A stretch of DNA of 49,087 nt from Candidatus Faecousia faecigallinarum. Its GTDB lineage: Bacteria > Bacillota > Clostridia > Oscillospirales > Oscillospiraceae. The notes under the pieces were generated by a model. The model had not been told where the DNA came from. It saw nothing but the letters and a program-made list of their open reading frames with translations, and searched no databases. The stretch lies in the NCBI GenBank assembly GCA_018712145.1, contig DVHJ01000089.1, positions 1 through 49,087 on the forward strand, given 5' to 3'. Below are positions 23,605 through 34,469 of this stretch, one piece after another. Made by a program: the position numbers and the translations under genes. Each line of letters begins with the position of its first letter. The first letter of the stretch is position 1.

Positions 23605-24564
23605 TTAGTTGTTATTGCCGGAATCTTCACTGGCCAGGGACAAGCCCATCATCTCCAGCTTTTTCTGCACCTCATCCAGAGACTTCTTACCCATGTTACG
23701 CACCTTCATCATATCCTCACCGGTTTTGGAAATCAGATCCTCCACGGTGTTGATGTTGGCCCGCTTCAGGCAGTTGAAGCTACGGACGGACAAATCCAGC
23801 TCGTCAATGGTCATCTGCAGCACCTTATTGGTGCTGGACTCCGGCTTCTCCACCACGGTAGAAGCGCTGGCAACCGTCTCCGACAGGTTGGTAAACAAAC
23901 TTAAGTGGTCGGACAGAATTTTCGCCCCCAGGGAAACTGCATCCCGGGCGGAGATGGTGGAATCCGTCCAGACCTCCAGAGTCAGTTTGTCAAAATCGGT
24001 CATGTTGCCTACACGAGTGTTTTCCACGGTGTAGTTCACCTTGTAAACAGGGGTGTAGATAGAGTCAATGGGGATGACGCCAATCACAGTCTGAGGCGTC
24101 TTATTCCGGTCAGCAGAGACATAGCCGCGGCCATGGCTCATGGTGATCTCCATGTTCAGCGTTGCGTCAGGACCCAGAGTAGCAATGTGCAGTTCAGGGT
24201 TCAAAATCTCCACATCGCTGTCCGCCTTGATATCTCCAGCCTTCACTTCACAGGGGCCAACGGCATCGATATACACCGTCTTCTCCTCCTGGCAGTGGAG
24301 CTTCGCAATGATCCGCTTTACGCTGAGCACAATCTCCGTCACGTCTTCCTTGACGCCGGGTACGGTTGAGAACTCATGCTGGACGCCGGCGATCTTTATG
24401 GAGGTGGCAGCCGTGCCAGGCAGAGAGGACAGCAAGATTCTTCTCAGCGAGTTACCCAGGGTAGTGCCGTAACCCCGTTCCAGCGGCTCAACCACATACT
24501 TGCCGTAGGCGGCATCTTCAGGGGAATCCATGCACACAATGCGCGGCTTTTCAATTTCTACCAT
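23605..24564 (-). CDS. rpoA: RNA polymerase alpha subunit
   Basis: 319 aa. Assembly domain with [20 protein letters not shown] and the RpoA dimer core; C-terminal domain from about residue 240 ([21 protein letters not shown]) with the helix-hairpin-helix that binds UP elements and activators. Acidic/Asn tail. Confidence 0.98.
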   Translation of the reverse strand: MVEIEKPRIVCMDSPEDAAYGKYVVEPLERGYGTTLGNSLRRILLSSLPGTAATSIKIAGVQHEFSTVPGVKEDVTEIVLSVKRIIAKLHCQEEKTVYIDAVGPCEVKAGDIKADSDVEILNPELHIATLGPDATLNMEITMSHGRGYVSADRNKTPQTVIGVIPIDSIYTPVYKVNYTVENTRVGNMTDFDKLTLEVWTDSTISARDAVSLGAKILSDHLSLFTNLSETVASASTVVEKPESSTNKVLQMTIDELDLSVRSFNCLKRANINTVEDLISKTGEDMMKVRNMGKKSLDEVQKKLEMMGLSLASEDSGNNN

Positions 24565-24642
24565 GAATAGAGTACCCTCCTTTTCACCTGCGGGGGCCGA
24601 AGCCCCCTGTCATTCAGCTTACCAAACAGCGAGGGCAAAACA

Positions 24643-25239
24643 TTACTTGGAGTACAACTCGACGATCAGGTGTTCGGCGATCTCAAAGTCAATGTCTTCC
24701 TTGGTAGGAATTGCGACAACTTTACCCTGCAGAGTATTTTTGTCCCGATCCAACCACTTGGGAGCAGCGACAAAAGCGTCGTCCTCCTTCATCTTTTTGA
24801 AGCGGGGCTTGGTCACGCTGGCCTCACACACCGCAACCAGGTCCCCTACCTTCACCAGGTAGGAAGGAATGTTCACCCGCTTGCCATTGACGGTGAAGTG
24901 GCCATGGTTCACCAACTGCCGGGCTTCCCGGCGGGTGGAGGCATAGCCCAGACGGTAGACCACATTGTCCAGCCGGCGCTCCAGCATGCTCAGCAGCACT
25001 TCGCCGGTGTTCCCCTCAGCCCGGGAGGCCTTCTCATAATAGCCCCGGAACTGCTTTTCCTGCATACCGTAGACAAACTTGACCTTCTGTTTCTCGGTCA
25101 GCTGCATGGCATACTCGGACTTCTTTGCTCTCCTCTGGCCGCCGGGGTTCTTGTTGGAGGTCTTGGAATAACCCATTGCCGCAGGAGAAACGCCCAGGGT
25201 ACGGCAGCGTTTCAGTACGGGCTGCATATTTTTTGCCAT
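24643..25239 (-). CDS. rpsD: 30S ribosomal protein S4
   Basis: 198 aa. S4 RNA-binding domain [20 protein letters not shown] and [20 protein letters not shown]. No N-terminal zinc cysteines (C- form, apart from one Cys in LKRCRTLG). In B. subtilis S4 is an autoregulator, but there rpsD is unlinked; here it sits in the alpha operon. Confidence 0.98.
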   Translation of the reverse strand: MAKNMQPVLKRCRTLGVSPAAMGYSKTSNKNPGGQRRAKKSEYAMQLTEKQKVKFVYGMQEKQFRGYYEKASRAEGNTGEVLLSMLERRLDNVVYRLGYASTRREARQLVNHGHFTVNGKRVNIPSYLVKVGDLVAVCEASVTKPRFKKMKEDDAFVAAPKWLDRDKNTLQGKVVAIPTKEDIDFEIAEHLIVELYSK

Positions 25240-25262
25240 AACTTAAACTCCTCCTCTTGCCA

Positions 25263-25661
25263 TTAGACGCGGCGTCTCTTGGGGGGACGGCAGCCATTGT
25301 GGGGAATGGGGGTCACGTCCTTAATCATAACAACTTCCAGGCCGGCGGACTGCAAGGCGCGGATGGCCGCCTCACGGCCCTGGCCGGGGCCTTTTACATA
25401 GACCTCAACCGTCTTCAGGCCATGTTCCATGGCAGCTTTAGCGGCAGTTTCCGCAGCGGTCTGGGCTGCGAAGGGGGTGGACTTCTTGGAACCACGGAAA
25501 CCCATCCCGCCGGAGGAAGCCCAGGACAGGGCGTTGCCGTTCAGGTCGGTGATGGTCACCATGGTATTGTTGAACGAAGAGCGGATATGCGCGGCGCCCT
25601 TTTCCACGTTCTTGCGCTCTTTCCGGCGCTTAATGACTTTCTTTGCGTTTACTTTCGCCAT
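25263..25661 (-). CDS. rpsK: 30S ribosomal protein S11
   Basis: 132 aa. [39 protein letters not shown] core (here [11 protein letters not shown]) and the conserved end [18 protein letters not shown]. Confidence 0.98.
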   Translation of the reverse strand: MAKVNAKKVIKRRKERKNVEKGAAHIRSSFNNTMVTITDLNGNALSWASSGGMGFRGSKKSTPFAAQTAAETAAKAAMEHGLKTVEVYVKGPGQGREAAIRALQSAGLEVVMIKDVTPIPHNGCRPPKRRRV

Positions 25662-25675
25662 GACATATCCCTCCT

Positions 25676-26044
25676 TTACTTCTTCTTATTGGCGATGGTC
25701 TTCTTGGGACCCTTCCGGGTGCGGGCATTGGTCTTAGTGCGCTGGCCATGGACAGGCAGGCCACGGCGATGGCGGACACCACGGTAGCAGCCGATTTCCA
25801 TGAGCCGCTTGATGTTCATTGCCACTTCCCGGCGCAGGTCACCCTCGATGGTGTAGTGATGGTCAATCACTTCACGCAGGGCGGCTTCCTGATCCTCGGT
25901 CAAGTCCTTCACCCGGGTGTCCGGGTTGATGCCGGCCTTCGCCAGAATCTGGTTGGCACTGGTGCGCCCAATGCCATAGATATATGTCAGGCCAATTTCA
26001 ATTCTCTTTTCGCGGGGCAGGTCAATACCAGCAATACGTGCCAT
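25676..26044 (-). CDS. rpsM: 30S ribosomal protein S13
   Basis: 122 aa. [57 protein letters not shown] 26044 fits the family start; an in-frame TTG at 26053 lies nearer the AGGAGG and could be used instead (adding MKN). Confidence 0.97.
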   Translation of the reverse strand: MARIAGIDLPREKRIEIGLTYIYGIGRTSANQILAKAGINPDTRVKDLTEDQEAALREVIDHHYTIEGDLRREVAMNIKRLMEIGCYRGVRHRRGLPVHGQRTKTNARTRKGPKKTIANKKK

Positions 26045-26063
26045 ATTCTTCAAGCACCTCCTA

Positions 26064-26177
26064 TCAGCCTTGTCTCTGCTTGTGTTTGGGGTTCTCGCAA
26101 ATTACCATAACGCGACCCTTGCGCTTAATGATCTTGCACTTCTCGCACATGGGTTTAACGGACGGTCTTACCTTCAT
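26064..26177 (-). CDS. rpmJ: 50S ribosomal protein L36
   Basis: 37 aa, zinc-binding form: [20 protein letters not shown] ... [13 protein letters not shown] with three Cys and one His. Sits between infA and rpsM as usual. Confidence 0.97.
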   Translation of the reverse strand: MKVRPSVKPMCEKCKIIKRKGRVMVICENPKHKQRQG

Positions 26178-26210
26178 ACTGTTAACCTCCATTTAAGCTG
26201 CTAAGCTTCC

Positions 26211-26429
26211 TTACTTGCTTCTCCATGTGATCCGGCCCTGGGTCAGATCATAAGGAGACATCTGAACAGTTACCTTATCACCGGGCAAGATCTTGATAAA
26301 GTTCATTCTCAACTTGCCGGAAATATGCGCCAGAATGGTGTGCCCGTTGCCAATGTCAACGGTGAACATCGCATTCGGCAGTGCATCGACAACGATGCCC
26401 TCAAGTTCGATTACGTCGTCTTTGGCCAA
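26211..26429 (-). CDS. infA: Translation initiation factor IF-1
   Basis: 72 aa OB fold: [52 protein letters not shown]. Its start lies 19 nt inside the end of the upstream KOW gene, suggesting coupled translation. Confidence 0.98.
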   Translation of the reverse strand: MAKDDVIELEGIVVDALPNAMFTVDIGNGHTILAHISGKLRMNFIKILPGDKVTVQMSPYDLTQGRITWRSK

Positions 26430-26722
26430 GTTAAAACCTCCCTTGGTTTTGACTGTTGCATCGCCTGGCGCAATGCCGCCAGGTCCCTGCGTAATTCACT
26501 ATTGAGCACTTTCTCGCCGGACCGAAGTTTCCCGGCGATTCTGGATTCCGTACGAGGAACCTTTCGGACATGGATGGCTTTCTTCCGCTTAGGCTTTTCC
26601 CATGGGCGCTGCTTACCGTTGGCCAGCAGGAGATATTCCCCTTGAACATCCACCACATAAAACAGCAGGCCCCGGTCACGCCCGGCTAGGGAAAGCACCA
26701 CATCCGATATTTCCATTTCCAT
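26411..26722 (-). CDS. KOW-domain RNA-binding protein
   Basis: 103 aa. The N-terminal half is KOW-like ([29 protein letters not shown]), as in the L14e-like protein found between map and infA in many Clostridia; the rest is basic. MEMEIS start; 1 bp gap from the map stop codon. Probably a ribosome-associated protein. Confidence 0.85.
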   Translation of the reverse strand: MEMEISDVVLSLAGRDRGLLFYVVDVQGEYLLLANGKQRPWEKPKRKKAIHVRKVPRTESRIAGKLRSGEKVLNSELRRDLAALRQAMQQSKPREVLTWPKTT

Positions 26723-26723
26723 G

Positions 26724-27479
26724 CTACAGTCCCTCGGTGACGGTGAGAATTTCCGGCTCGCCGTCGGTGATGAGCACAGTATTTTCGTAATGGGCCGAGA
26801 GCTTACCATCGGCAGTCACCGTGGTCCACTTATCCTTCAGGACAACGACGGGGTAGTTCCCTTCGTTGACCATGGGTTCAATGGCCAAGGTCATGCCCCG
26901 GAGCAGCCTGGGTCCGTGCCCGGGCGCGCCGAAATTGCGCACCTCAGGCTCCTCATGCAGCTGCGCGCCTACGCCGTGACCTACGAAGTCGCGCACCACT
27001 GAGTAACCGTTAGACTCCACATACGTTTGAATGGCATGGGAGATGTCTGAAACCCGATTCCCCTGTTTTGCCTGCTTCAGGCCCTGGAAGAAGCTCTCCC
27101 GGGTGACGTCAATCAGACGCTGAGCCTCAGGGGAAATTTTCCCACAGGGGTAGGTCGCAGCACAATCGCCATGGAACCCCCGGAAATATGCGCCTACGTC
27201 AACCGAGACAATGTCTCCCTCCTGGAGCACACGGCCATCAGGAATGCCGTGGATAACCACGTTGTTGACGGAAATGCAAGCGCTGGCGGGGTATCCGCCG
27301 TAGTGCAGAAACGACGGCTTGGCGCCCTGCTTCACGATGAAATCGTGTACGGCCTTATCGATCTGCTTGGTCGTAACGCCGGGCCTTACCATATCCCCTG
27401 CCAAAGCACGGGCTGCCGCGGTAATTTTACAGGCCTGGCGCATTGCCTCAAGTTCTCGCTCGTTCTTAATTGCAATCAT
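26724..27479 (-). CDS. map: Methionine aminopeptidase type I
   Basis: 251 aa. Removes the initiator Met. Metal ligands in VSVDVGAYFRGFHGDCAATY, GHGVGAQLHEEPEVRNFG, AIEPMVNEG and DGKLSAHYENTVLI. 4 bp after adk. Confidence 0.97.
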   Translation of the reverse strand: MIAIKNERELEAMRQACKITAAARALAGDMVRPGVTTKQIDKAVHDFIVKQGAKPSFLHYGGYPASACISVNNVVIHGIPDGRVLQEGDIVSVDVGAYFRGFHGDCAATYPCGKISPEAQRLIDVTRESFFQGLKQAKQGNRVSDISHAIQTYVESNGYSVVRDFVGHGVGAQLHEEPEVRNFGAPGHGPRLLRGMTLAIEPMVNEGNYPVVVLKDKWTTVTADGKLSAHYENTVLITDGEPEILTVTEGL

Positions 27480-27483
27480 GCTA

Positions 27484-28116
27484 CTACGCCTCTATTGCCT
27501 GAAGAATGGCCCGGTGGACCATCTCAATGGGCTGATTGCCTTCAATCAGGCGAAGCTTGCCCACCTGAGCATAGTAGTCTTTTAGGGCTTCGGTTTGTCC
27601 ATGATAGACCGTCAGCCGCTTACGCACCGTCTCCGGCGCATCATCCGGCCGAATGGTCAGCGCGCCGCCACAGTCGTCGCAAACGCCCTCCGCCTTAGGT
27701 GGGTTTGCGGTCAGGTGATAGGAAGCGCCGCAGTGACCACACACCCGGCGGCCGGTCATTCTGGCCTCAATCACGGCGTCCTGCAATTCAATCGACACCA
27801 CATGGTCAATCCGGATGCCCAGCGCCGCCAAGGCCTCCGCCTGGGCAACCGTTCGGGGCACGCCATCCAGGATAAAGCCCTTCTGGCAATCCGGCTGGGC
27901 CACCCGATCCCCAACGATGCCCATAATGACATCGTCGGGAACCAGCAGGCCCTGATCCATATAGCGCTTGGCCTTCAGGCCGGTTTCTGTTCCATTGTGT
28001 ATGGCCTCCCGGAGCATATTTCCAGTGGAAATTGCGGGAATACCCAGCTCCTTGGTGAGAAGCTCAGCCTGGGTTCCTTTTCCAGCGCCGGGGGCACCCA
28101 ACAAAATCAGATTCAT
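27484..28116 (-). CDS. adk: Adenylate kinase
   Basis: 210 aa long form. P-loop GAPGAGKGTQAELL, GFILDGVPRTVAQAEAL, and a zinc-type LID (CGHCGASYHL ... CDDCG). The canonical FPRT motif reads VPRT here, a common conservative variant. Confidence 0.97.
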   Translation of the reverse strand: MNLILLGAPGAGKGTQAELLTKELGIPAISTGNMLREAIHNGTETGLKAKRYMDQGLLVPDDVIMGIVGDRVAQPDCQKGFILDGVPRTVAQAEALAALGIRIDHVVSIELQDAVIEARMTGRRVCGHCGASYHLTANPPKAEGVCDDCGGALTIRPDDAPETVRKRLTVYHGQTEALKDYYAQVGKLRLIEGNQPIEMVHRAILQAIEA

Positions 28117-28129
28117 GGCCGGCCTCCGG

Positions 28130-29422
28130 TTATTCCAGGAAGCCCTTATAGTGCCGCATCAGCATCTGGGCTTCCAATGCCTGGACAGTCTCCAGGGCAA
28201 CGCCAACCACGATGATTACCGACGTTCCGCCGATGCCCAGAGCGCTTACGCCAGGGATGGTATTCCCACCGATAATGGGCAGTAGGGCAACGATGGCCAG
28301 ATAAATTGCACCGAACAAAGTAATCTTCCGGATGACTTTAGCAATAAAGTCAGCCGTGGGCTTACCCGGGCGGAAGCCGGGGATAAAGCCGCCGTTTTTC
28401 TTTAGGTTGTTGGAAATTTCCACCGGGTCATACTGCACCGCGGCGTAGAAATAGGCAAACCCAAAGATGAGGATAAAGTACAGGAACGCATAGAACCAGC
28501 TGTCGGTTTCAAAAATACTCCGTACAGTCCCCCAGAAGCCCACACCCTCCTGCACACTGGTAAAGGCAAAGATGGTAGCCGGCAGGGAGGCAATGGATTG
28601 GGCGAAGATAACCGGCATAACGCCAGACATATTCACCTTAATGGGCAGGTTGGTATTCTGGCCGCCGTAGACCTTCCGGCCAACCACACGCTTGGCATAC
28701 TGGATGGGAATCCGCCGCTCCGCGTCATTGATAAAGACGATGAGCAGAACCAGTGCCACGATCCCCACCAGGAGGATGGTGGCGCCCCACCACTGCATGG
28801 TGCCGTTGGACAGGTTGGTCACCAGAGAAATCAGGTTATCCGGCAGCCGGGAAATGATGTTGGCAAACAGGATAATGGAGATACCGTTGCCGATGCCGAA
28901 CTCGGTAATCTGTTCGCCCATCCACATCACCAAGGCGGAGCCGGCGGTGAAGGCCAGGATGATGACCAGGTAGTTCAGGAAGTTGGTGCCGCTTTCCAGC
29001 AGATTGTAGTTGTGGAGCATCACGGTGTAGGCGGTGCCCATGAGCAGGCCCAAGCCCACCGTGGTGAACCGGGTGATGCGCTGGAGCTTCTTCTTGCCGG
29101 CCTCGCCCTCTTCCTTCTGCATCCGCTCCAGCGCCGGAATGGCGATGGTCAGCAGCTGGATGATAATGGAAGCGTTGATGTAGGGCTGAATGGACAGCGC
29201 CAGCACCGTCGCTTGGGAGAAAGCAGAGCCGGACATGGTGTTATAGAAGCCCAGCACCGTGTTGGACAGGGTGGTGTCAAAGTAGGAAGCCAGAAGGGCC
29301 GTATCCACATAGGGCACCACGATGGCATTGCCGATGCGGTACAGCAGCAGGATCAGCAAAGTGAACAGCAGCTTTTTCCGCAGGTCGGCAATTTTCCAGG
29401 CATTGCGAATTGTGGTAATCAC
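28130..29422 (-). CDS. secY: Protein translocase subunit SecY
   Basis: 430 aa, about ten membrane helices; the channel of the Sec machinery. GNAIVVPYVDTALL, FGIGNGISIILFANI and KNGGFIPGFRPGKPTADF are family marks. GTG start directly after the rplO stop (TAAGTG), with GAGGTGG upstream. Confidence 0.97.
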   Translation of the reverse strand: MITTIRNAWKIADLRKKLLFTLLILLLYRIGNAIVVPYVDTALLASYFDTTLSNTVLGFYNTMSGSAFSQATVLALSIQPYINASIIIQLLTIAIPALERMQKEEGEAGKKKLQRITRFTTVGLGLLMGTAYTVMLHNYNLLESGTNFLNYLVIILAFTAGSALVMWMGEQITEFGIGNGISIILFANIISRLPDNLISLVTNLSNGTMQWWGATILLVGIVALVLLIVFINDAERRIPIQYAKRVVGRKVYGGQNTNLPIKVNMSGVMPVIFAQSIASLPATIFAFTSVQEGVGFWGTVRSIFETDSWFYAFLYFILIFGFAYFYAAVQYDPVEISNNLKKNGGFIPGFRPGKPTADFIAKVIRKITLFGAIYLAIVALLPIIGGNTIPGVSALGIGGTSVIIVVGVALETVQALEAQMLMRHYKGFLE

Positions 29423-29863
29423 TTATACCACCTCGGCCTTTCCACCTGCCTGCTCGATTTTCGCTTTGGCAGATTCGGAGAATGCGGCAGCCTTTACGGT
29501 GAGCTTCTTATTCAGCTCGCCCCGGGCCAGCACTTTCAAGCCGTATTTGCAGTTGGCAATCACACCCCGCTCCAAGAGGGCGGCGGCATCCACCACGGCG
29601 CCATCCTCAAAAATCTCCAACTGGGAGAGATTCACCGCCGTCAGCGGCTTGGCAAAGATGTTGTTGAAGCCGCGCTTCGGCACCCGGCGGGCCAGGGGCA
29701 TCTGGCCGCCTTCAAAGCCGATGCGGACCTTGCCGCCGCTGCGGGCCTTCTGACCCTTGTGGCCCCGGCCGGCGGTTTTGCCGTTGCCGGTGCCGGTACC
29801 CCGGCCCTTGCGCTTATTCACATGGGTGGAACCGGCCACAGGAGAAAGTTCAGAGAGTTTCAT
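29423..29863 (-). CDS. rplO: 50S ribosomal protein L15
   Basis: 146 aa. [42 protein letters not shown]-terminal L18e-like fold. Confidence 0.98.
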   Translation of the reverse strand: MKLSELSPVAGSTHVNKRKGRGTGTGNGKTAGRGHKGQKARSGGKVRIGFEGGQMPLARRVPKRGFNNIFAKPLTAVNLSQLEIFEDGAVVDAAALLERGVIANCKYGLKVLARGELNKKLTVKAAAFSESAKAKIEQAGGKAEVV

Positions 29864-29877
29864 ACTTCGTTCCTCCT

Positions 29878-30060
29878 TTATTCTACTTCGGTGACCTGAA
29901 GCAGATAGCCGATCTTTGCAATCTTGCCGCGGGTCTGGGAATTGTCCGGCTGAATCGTCGTCTGGCCGATCTTCCGAAGGCCCAGGGATGCAGCCGTAGC
30001 AATGTGCTTCTCAAGACGGCCGTTCAGGCTCTTAACCAGCGTGATTTTCAAATTAGCCAT
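29878..30060 (-). CDS. rpmD: 50S ribosomal protein L30
   Basis: 60 aa. [30 protein letters not shown]. Confidence 0.97.
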   Translation of the reverse strand: MANLKITLVKSLNGRLEKHIATAASLGLRKIGQTTIQPDNSQTRGKIAKIGYLLQVTEVE

Positions 30061-30074
30061 GTTAATTGCCCTCC

Positions 30075-30584
30075 TTAACCTACGATTTCTTCCACCCGCT
30101 TACCCCGGATGGCAGCAACCTGCTCGGGTCCACGGAGGGACACCAGGCCCTGCATGGTGGCCTTCACCACGTTCTGGGGATTGTTGGAGCGGAGACATTT
30201 GGCGCAGATATTCCGGATGCCCACTGCCTCCATCACCGCACGGACGGCGCCGCCGGCAATCACGCCGGTGCCTTCCGGGGCGGGCTTCAGCAGGACGGAA
30301 CCGGCGCCGAATACGCCGATGACCTCATGGGGAATGGTGGAACCGGCCAGGGTGATCTTCACCATGTTCTTCTTGGCATCGGCGATGCCCTTGAGAATGG
30401 CCTCGGAGACTTCCGCAGCTTTACCCAGGCCGTAGCCCACGGTACCCTTGCCGTCGCCCACCACAACCAGAGCGGAGAACTTCATGACCCGGCCGCCTTT
30501 TACGGTCTTGCTGACCCGGTTCAGGTGAACGACCTTTTCAATGAGTTCAGGGGCGTTGTTGTCATTGGACTTGTTATAAGCCAT
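30075..30584 (-). CDS. rpsE: 30S ribosomal protein S5
   Basis: 169 aa. [53 protein letters not shown]. Double-stranded RNA-binding N-terminal domain plus S5 C-terminal domain. Confidence 0.98.
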   Translation of the reverse strand: MAYNKSNDNNAPELIEKVVHLNRVSKTVKGGRVMKFSALVVVGDGKGTVGYGLGKAAEVSEAILKGIADAKKNMVKITLAGSTIPHEVIGVFGAGSVLLKPAPEGTGVIAGGAVRAVMEAVGIRNICAKCLRSNNPQNVVKATMQGLVSLRGPEQVAAIRGKRVEEIVG

Positions 30585-30599
30585 TTTTCTTCCTCCTCC

Positions 30600-30959
30600 T
30601 TAGAACTCCAGGCCGCCTTCGCGGGCGCCCTCAGCCAGGGCGGCCACGCGGCCGTGGTAGACATAGCCGCTGCGGTCGAACACCACGGCGGTAATGCCTT
30701 TTTCCTTCGCCCGCTGGGCCAGCACCAGGCCAACCTGCTTGGCGGCAGCGCAGTTACCGGCAGCGCCTGCAAAGTCCTTATCCAGAGTGGAAGCAGAGAC
30801 CAGGGTGGCTCCGTTTACATCGTCGATGATCTGGGCATACATGTTGGCATTGCTGCGGTAGACGTTCAGCCGGGGCCGGCCGGGCGTGCCGGAGATCTTA
30901 CCGCGGACACGCACGTGGCGCTTCATCCGCATTGCGTTTTTATCGGTCTTTCTTACCAT
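30600..30959 (-). CDS. rplR: 50S ribosomal protein L18
   Basis: 119 aa, 5S rRNA binding. [40 protein letters not shown]. Confidence 0.98.
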   Translation of the reverse strand: MVRKTDKNAMRMKRHVRVRGKISGTPGRPRLNVYRSNANMYAQIIDDVNGATLVSASTLDKDFAGAAGNCAAAKQVGLVLAQRAKEKGITAVVFDRSGYVYHGRVAALAEGAREGGLEF

Positions 30960-30976
30960 GTTGGCACACCTCCCAA

Positions 30977-31522
30977 TTACTTCTTGCCGCCGGTCTTGCC
31001 AGCCTTCAGGCGGATGACCTCGTTGGTGTATCTGACACCCTTACCCTTGTAGGGCTCCGGCGGGCGCTTGCCCCGGACCTCGGCGGCAAACTGACCGACC
31101 ACCTGCTTGTCAATGCCACGGATGGTCACCTTGTTGGCAGCCGGAACTTCGATGGTAATGCCGGGAATTTCATCCACCACCACCGGGTGGGAATAGCCCA
31201 GGTTCATCACCAGCTGATTGCCCTTCTTCTCGGCACGGTAACCCACGCCGACGATATCCAGGTCCTTGCTGTAGCCCTTCTCCACACCCACGATCATGTT
31301 GTTCAGCAGGGTGCGGGTCAGGCCGTGGAGGCTCTTGTGCAGATGCTCGTCATCCGGGCGGGAGACGGTCAGCACGTTGCCTTCCAGCTTCAGGATCATA
31401 TCCGGGTGGAAAGTCTGGGTCAGGGTGCCCTTCGGCCCCTTTACGGTGACCACATTGCCAGCGTCAATCTGCACAGAGACCTCAGCAGGCACCGCAATGG
31501 GGTGCTTACCAATTCTAGACAT
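30977..31522 (-). CDS. rplF: 50S ribosomal protein L6
   Basis: 181 aa. [58 protein letters not shown]. Confidence 0.98.
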   Translation of the reverse strand: MSRIGKHPIAVPAEVSVQIDAGNVVTVKGPKGTLTQTFHPDMILKLEGNVLTVSRPDDEHLHKSLHGLTRTLLNNMIVGVEKGYSKDLDIVGVGYRAEKKGNQLVMNLGYSHPVVVDEIPGITIEVPAANKVTIRGIDKQVVGQFAAEVRGKRPPEPYKGKGVRYTNEVIRLKAGKTGGKK

Positions 31523-31534
31523 GCTGCTACCTCC

Positions 31535-31933
31535 TTACCAGACAAATGCCAGGACTTCGCCGCCGACATGGAGCTGTCTGGCTTTCTTGTCGGTCATGAC
31601 GCCCTTGGACGTGGAAATGATGGCGATGCCCAGGCCCTTGAGCACCTTAGGCAGCTCGTCGGCCCCGGCGTACACCCGCAGGCCGGGCTTGGACACCCGG
31701 CGCAGGCCGGAAATGACCTTTTCCTTCTTGCCCTGGTATTTCAGGGTGATGTGAATATTGCCCTGGACCCCTTCGTCAGTAACGGTGAAGGCCTTGATAT
31801 ACCCCTCGTCCAGCAGGATCTGGGCAATGGCCTTCTTCAGGTTGGAGGCGGGCACATCCACGGTGTCGTGTTTTGCAGAGCTGGCGTTCCGGATTCTGGT
31901 CAGCATATCTGCGACGGGATCGGTGATTTGCAT
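31535..31933 (-). CDS. rpsH: 30S ribosomal protein S8
   Basis: 132 aa. [59 protein letters not shown], ending FVW. Confidence 0.98.
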   Translation of the reverse strand: MQITDPVADMLTRIRNASSAKHDTVDVPASNLKKAIAQILLDEGYIKAFTVTDEGVQGNIHITLKYQGKKEKVISGLRRVSKPGLRVYAGADELPKVLKGLGIAIISTSKGVMTDKKARQLHVGGEVLAFVW

Positions 31934-32078
31934 GTTGTAATCCTCCTATGAGAAGTTACGGGCTGAACCCGTTTAAGCGCGGGAGTATCTGGGGAATGCG
32001 GGCCGGAACCGGCCCCATCTTCCCGAGACTGCCCGGGCTGTTTGACATTTACAATCCCCGGTAATTCCCGGGTGGCGT

Positions 32079-32264
32079 TTACCAGCTTGCCTTCCGGACG
32101 CCGGGAATCTGGCCCTTATAGGCCAGCTCACGGAAGCAGATACGGCAGATGCCGTAATCCCGGAGGTAGGCATGGGGACGGCCGCAAATTTTGCAGCGGT
32201 TATAGCGGCGGGTGGAGTACTTGGGCTCGGCCTGCTGCTTCAGGATCATTGCTTTTTTTGCCAT
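32079..32264 (-). CDS. rpsN: 30S ribosomal protein S14, zinc type
   Basis: 61 aa C+ form with [20 protein letters not shown] holding the zinc. Followed by about 145 bp before rpsH, a larger gap than elsewhere in the operon, which holds GC-rich short palindromes but no gene. Confidence 0.98.
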   Translation of the reverse strand: MAKKAMILKQQAEPKYSTRRYNRCKICGRPHAYLRDYGICRICFRELAYKGQIPGVRKASW

Positions 32265-32280
32265 GGTTCAACTACCTCCA

Positions 32281-32823
32281 TCAATTGTAGAAGGGCGCGC
32301 CCAGCTGGGTCAGCAGCTCTTTGGCCTCTTCGTCCGTGGAAGCGGTGGTGCAGATGCAGATGTCCATGCCCCGGATCTTATCCACCTTGTCGTATTCGAT
32401 TTCCGGGAAAATCAGCTGTTCCTTCAGGCCAAAGGCGTAGTTGCCCCGGCCGTCAAAGGAGTTGGGGTTAATCCCCCGGAAGTCCCGAACCCGGGGCAGC
32501 GCCACGCTGAACAGCCGGTCCAGGAACTCGTACATCTTGTCCCCCCGGAGGGTGACTTTCACGCCTACGGTTTCCCCTTCACGCACCTTGAAGTTGGCCA
32601 CAGACTTCCGGGCCTTGGTGGTGATGGGCTTCTGGCCGGTGATGGTGGCGATGTCCTTGCAGATCGCCTCGATCTCCTTGGCGTTGTTCTTGCTTTCGCC
32701 GCAGCCCACATTGACAATGATCTTGTCCAGCTTGGGGATCTGCATCACGCTCTTGTAGCCGAACTTCTTCAGCAGGGCGGGGGCAATTTCAGCCACATAT
32801 TTTTCTTTCATTCTAGCAGCCAT
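32281..32823 (-). CDS. rplE: 50S ribosomal protein L5
   Basis: 180 aa, 5S rRNA binding. Start [15 protein letters not shown] with AGGAGGTGGG upstream; the longer open frame runs back into rpl[41 protein letters not shown]. Confidence 0.98.
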   Translation of the reverse strand: MAARMKEKYVAEIAPALLKKFGYKSVMQIPKLDKIIVNVGCGESKNNAKEIEAICKDIATITGQKPITTKARKSVANFKVREGETVGVKVTLRGDKMYEFLDRLFSVALPRVRDFRGINPNSFDGRGNYAFGLKEQLIFPEIEYDKVDKIRGMDICICTTASTDEEAKELLTQLGAPFYN

Positions 32824-32840
32824 GTTCTCCCACCTCCTGA

Positions 32841-33161
32841 TTAGAGTTCGGCGCCGCAGGCAACGCAGACGCGGATCTTCTTGCCGTCCACCAGCTTGAA
32901 ACCGGCGCGGGTATTTTTGCCATTGTTCTTGCAATTCTTGTTGTTGCAAACCAGGGCCACCTTGCAGGTACGAATCGGGGTTTCCTTCTTCACGATGCCG
33001 CCGGTCTCCCCCTGCTTCCGGGGTTTGGTGTGGCAGGTGGCCACATTCACGCCCTCCACAACAACCTTGTTGTCCTTGGGCATTGCCACCAGGACCTTGC
33101 CCTTTTTGCCCTTGTCCTTGCCGGACAGGACAATCACGGTGTCATTCTTCTTAATCATCAT
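32841..33161 (-). CDS. rplX: 50S ribosomal protein L24 with unusual zinc-knuckle insert
   Basis: 106 aa. KOW core [20 protein letters not shown] and [20 protein letters not shown]. The C-terminal part has [17 protein letters not shown] ... VCVACGAEL. Other clostridial L24 proteins, as I recall, carry a tight CPKCG ... CKKCG ribbon; here the first knuckle is spread out by extra Asn/Lys residues. Confidence 0.96.
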   Translation of the reverse strand: MMIKKNDTVIVLSGKDKGKKGKVLVAMPKDNKVVVEGVNVATCHTKPRKQGETGGIVKKETPIRTCKVALVCNNKNCKNNGKNTRAGFKLVDGKKIRVCVACGAEL

Positions 33162-33175
33162 ACCACACGTCCCCC

Positions 33176-33544
33176 TTAAATGACTTCGGGCGCCAGGGAG
33201 AGGATCTTCATGTAGTCCTTCTCCCGGAGCTCTCTGGCCACCGGTCCAAAAATACGGGTGCCCCGGGGATTCTTGTCCTCTTTGATCAGGACAGCGGCGT
33301 TTTCGTCAAACCGAACATAAGTCCCGTCCTCACGGCGGACGCCCCGCTTGGAGCGGACGATGACGGCCTTGACCACTTCGCCTTTCTTCACGGTGCCGCC
33401 GGGAGACGCCTTGCGGACAGAGGCCACAATCACATCGCCGATGTTGCCGTACTTCCGCTTGGAGCCGCCCAGGACCCGGATGCAGTGGATTTCCTTGGCG
33501 CCGGTATTGTCGGCCACCTTCAGATAGCTTTCCTGCTGAATCAT
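33176..33544 (-). CDS. rplN: 50S ribosomal protein L14
   Basis: 122 aa. [53 protein letters not shown]. Confidence 0.98.
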   Translation of the reverse strand: MIQQESYLKVADNTGAKEIHCIRVLGGSKRKYGNIGDVIVASVRKASPGGTVKKGEVVKAVIVRSKRGVRREDGTYVRFDENAAVLIKEDKNPRGTRIFGPVARELREKDYMKILSLAPEVI

Positions 33545-33559
33545 CGTTGTCCGACCTCC

Positions 33560-33823
33560 TTACTTAGCCTTTTCGATAATTCTGACCAGTCTCCATCTTT
33601 TCTCCTTGGACAGAGGACGGGTCTCCATAACCTCCACGGTGTCGCCAATGCCGCACGCGTTTTCTTCATCGTGGGCCTTGAGCTTGTAGGTCCGCTTCAG
33701 GATTTTCTTGTACAGAGGATGCTGCACGCTGTCCTCAATGGCAACCACAATGGTCTTGTCCATCTTGTCGGAGACAACCTGACCAATTCTGGTTTTCCGG
33801 AAAGCTCTTGTATTTTCACTCAT
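33560..33823 (-). CDS. rpsQ: 30S ribosomal protein S17
   Basis: 87 aa. [58 protein letters not shown]. Confidence 0.98.
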   Translation of the reverse strand: MSENTRAFRKTRIGQVVSDKMDKTIVVAIEDSVQHPLYKKILKRTYKLKAHDEENACGIGDTVEVMETRPLSKEKRWRLVRIIEKAK

Positions 33824-33837
33824 GATCGCTTACCTCC

Positions 33838-34035
33838 TCAGACCTTGGTCTCTTTCTCACGAATAATTGTCTTGATGCGGGCAATGTCCTTCTTCACTGC
33901 GTTGATTTTCACCGGGTTGTCCAGCTGGTTCGTGGCGTGCTGCATCCGCAGATAGAACAGGTCCTTCTTCAGCTCGGCCAGCTTGGCCTCCAGATCCGCC
34001 GGGGACATCTTACGAATTTCTGTTGCCTTCATCAT
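33838..34035 (-). CDS. rpmC: 50S ribosomal protein L29
   Basis: 65 aa coiled hairpin: KATEIRKMSPADLEAKLAEL, LRMQHATNQLDNPVKINAVK. Start overlaps the rplP stop by one base. Confidence 0.97.
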   Translation of the reverse strand: MMKATEIRKMSPADLEAKLAELKKDLFYLRMQHATNQLDNPVKINAVKKDIARIKTIIREKETKV

Positions 34036-34469
34036 TATTCACCACCAATCTCCGTATCCAGGTCTTCCTTCTTCACGACTCTGGTCTTGATGGACAGCTT
34101 ATGCTGGGCCAAACGGAGCGCTTCCTTAGCCACCTCTTCGCTTACGCCGCCGATCTCGAACATCACCTTCTGGTTCTTGACCACGGCAACCCAGGTCTCC
34201 GGAGCGCCTTTACCGGAACCCATACGAACACCCAGGGCCTTCTTGGTGATGGGCTTATCGGGGAAGATCTTGATCCAGACCTTACCGCCACGCTTGGTGT
34301 AACGGGTCATGGCAATACGGGCAGCCTCAATCTGGTTACCGGTGATCCAGCCCGGTTCCATGGCCTGAATGCCATACTCGCCGTAGACCACTTTATTCCC
34401 CCGAGAGGCGATGCCGGTCATCCGGCCCCGCTGCACCTTGCGGTATTTGACTCTTTTGGGCATCAGCAT
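34035..34469 (-). CDS. rplP: 50S ribosomal protein L16
   Basis: 144 aa. [56 protein letters not shown]. Start overlaps the rpsC stop (TAATG). Confidence 0.98.
   Translation of the reverse strand: MLMPKRVKYRKVQRGRMTGIASRGNKVVYGEYGIQAMEPGWITGNQIEAARIAMTRYTKRGGKVWIKIFPDKPITKKALGVRMGSGKGAPETWVAVVKNQKVMFEIGGVSEEVAKEALRLAQHKLSIKTRVVKKEDLDTEIGGE

Noticed and set aside
28598-29899. Long plus-strand open frames within the ribosomal protein operon (also 11551-12606 minus, 30066-31052 plus and others)
   Set aside because: Each lies opposite an unmistakable conserved gene; they arise from the high G+C content and have no family features.
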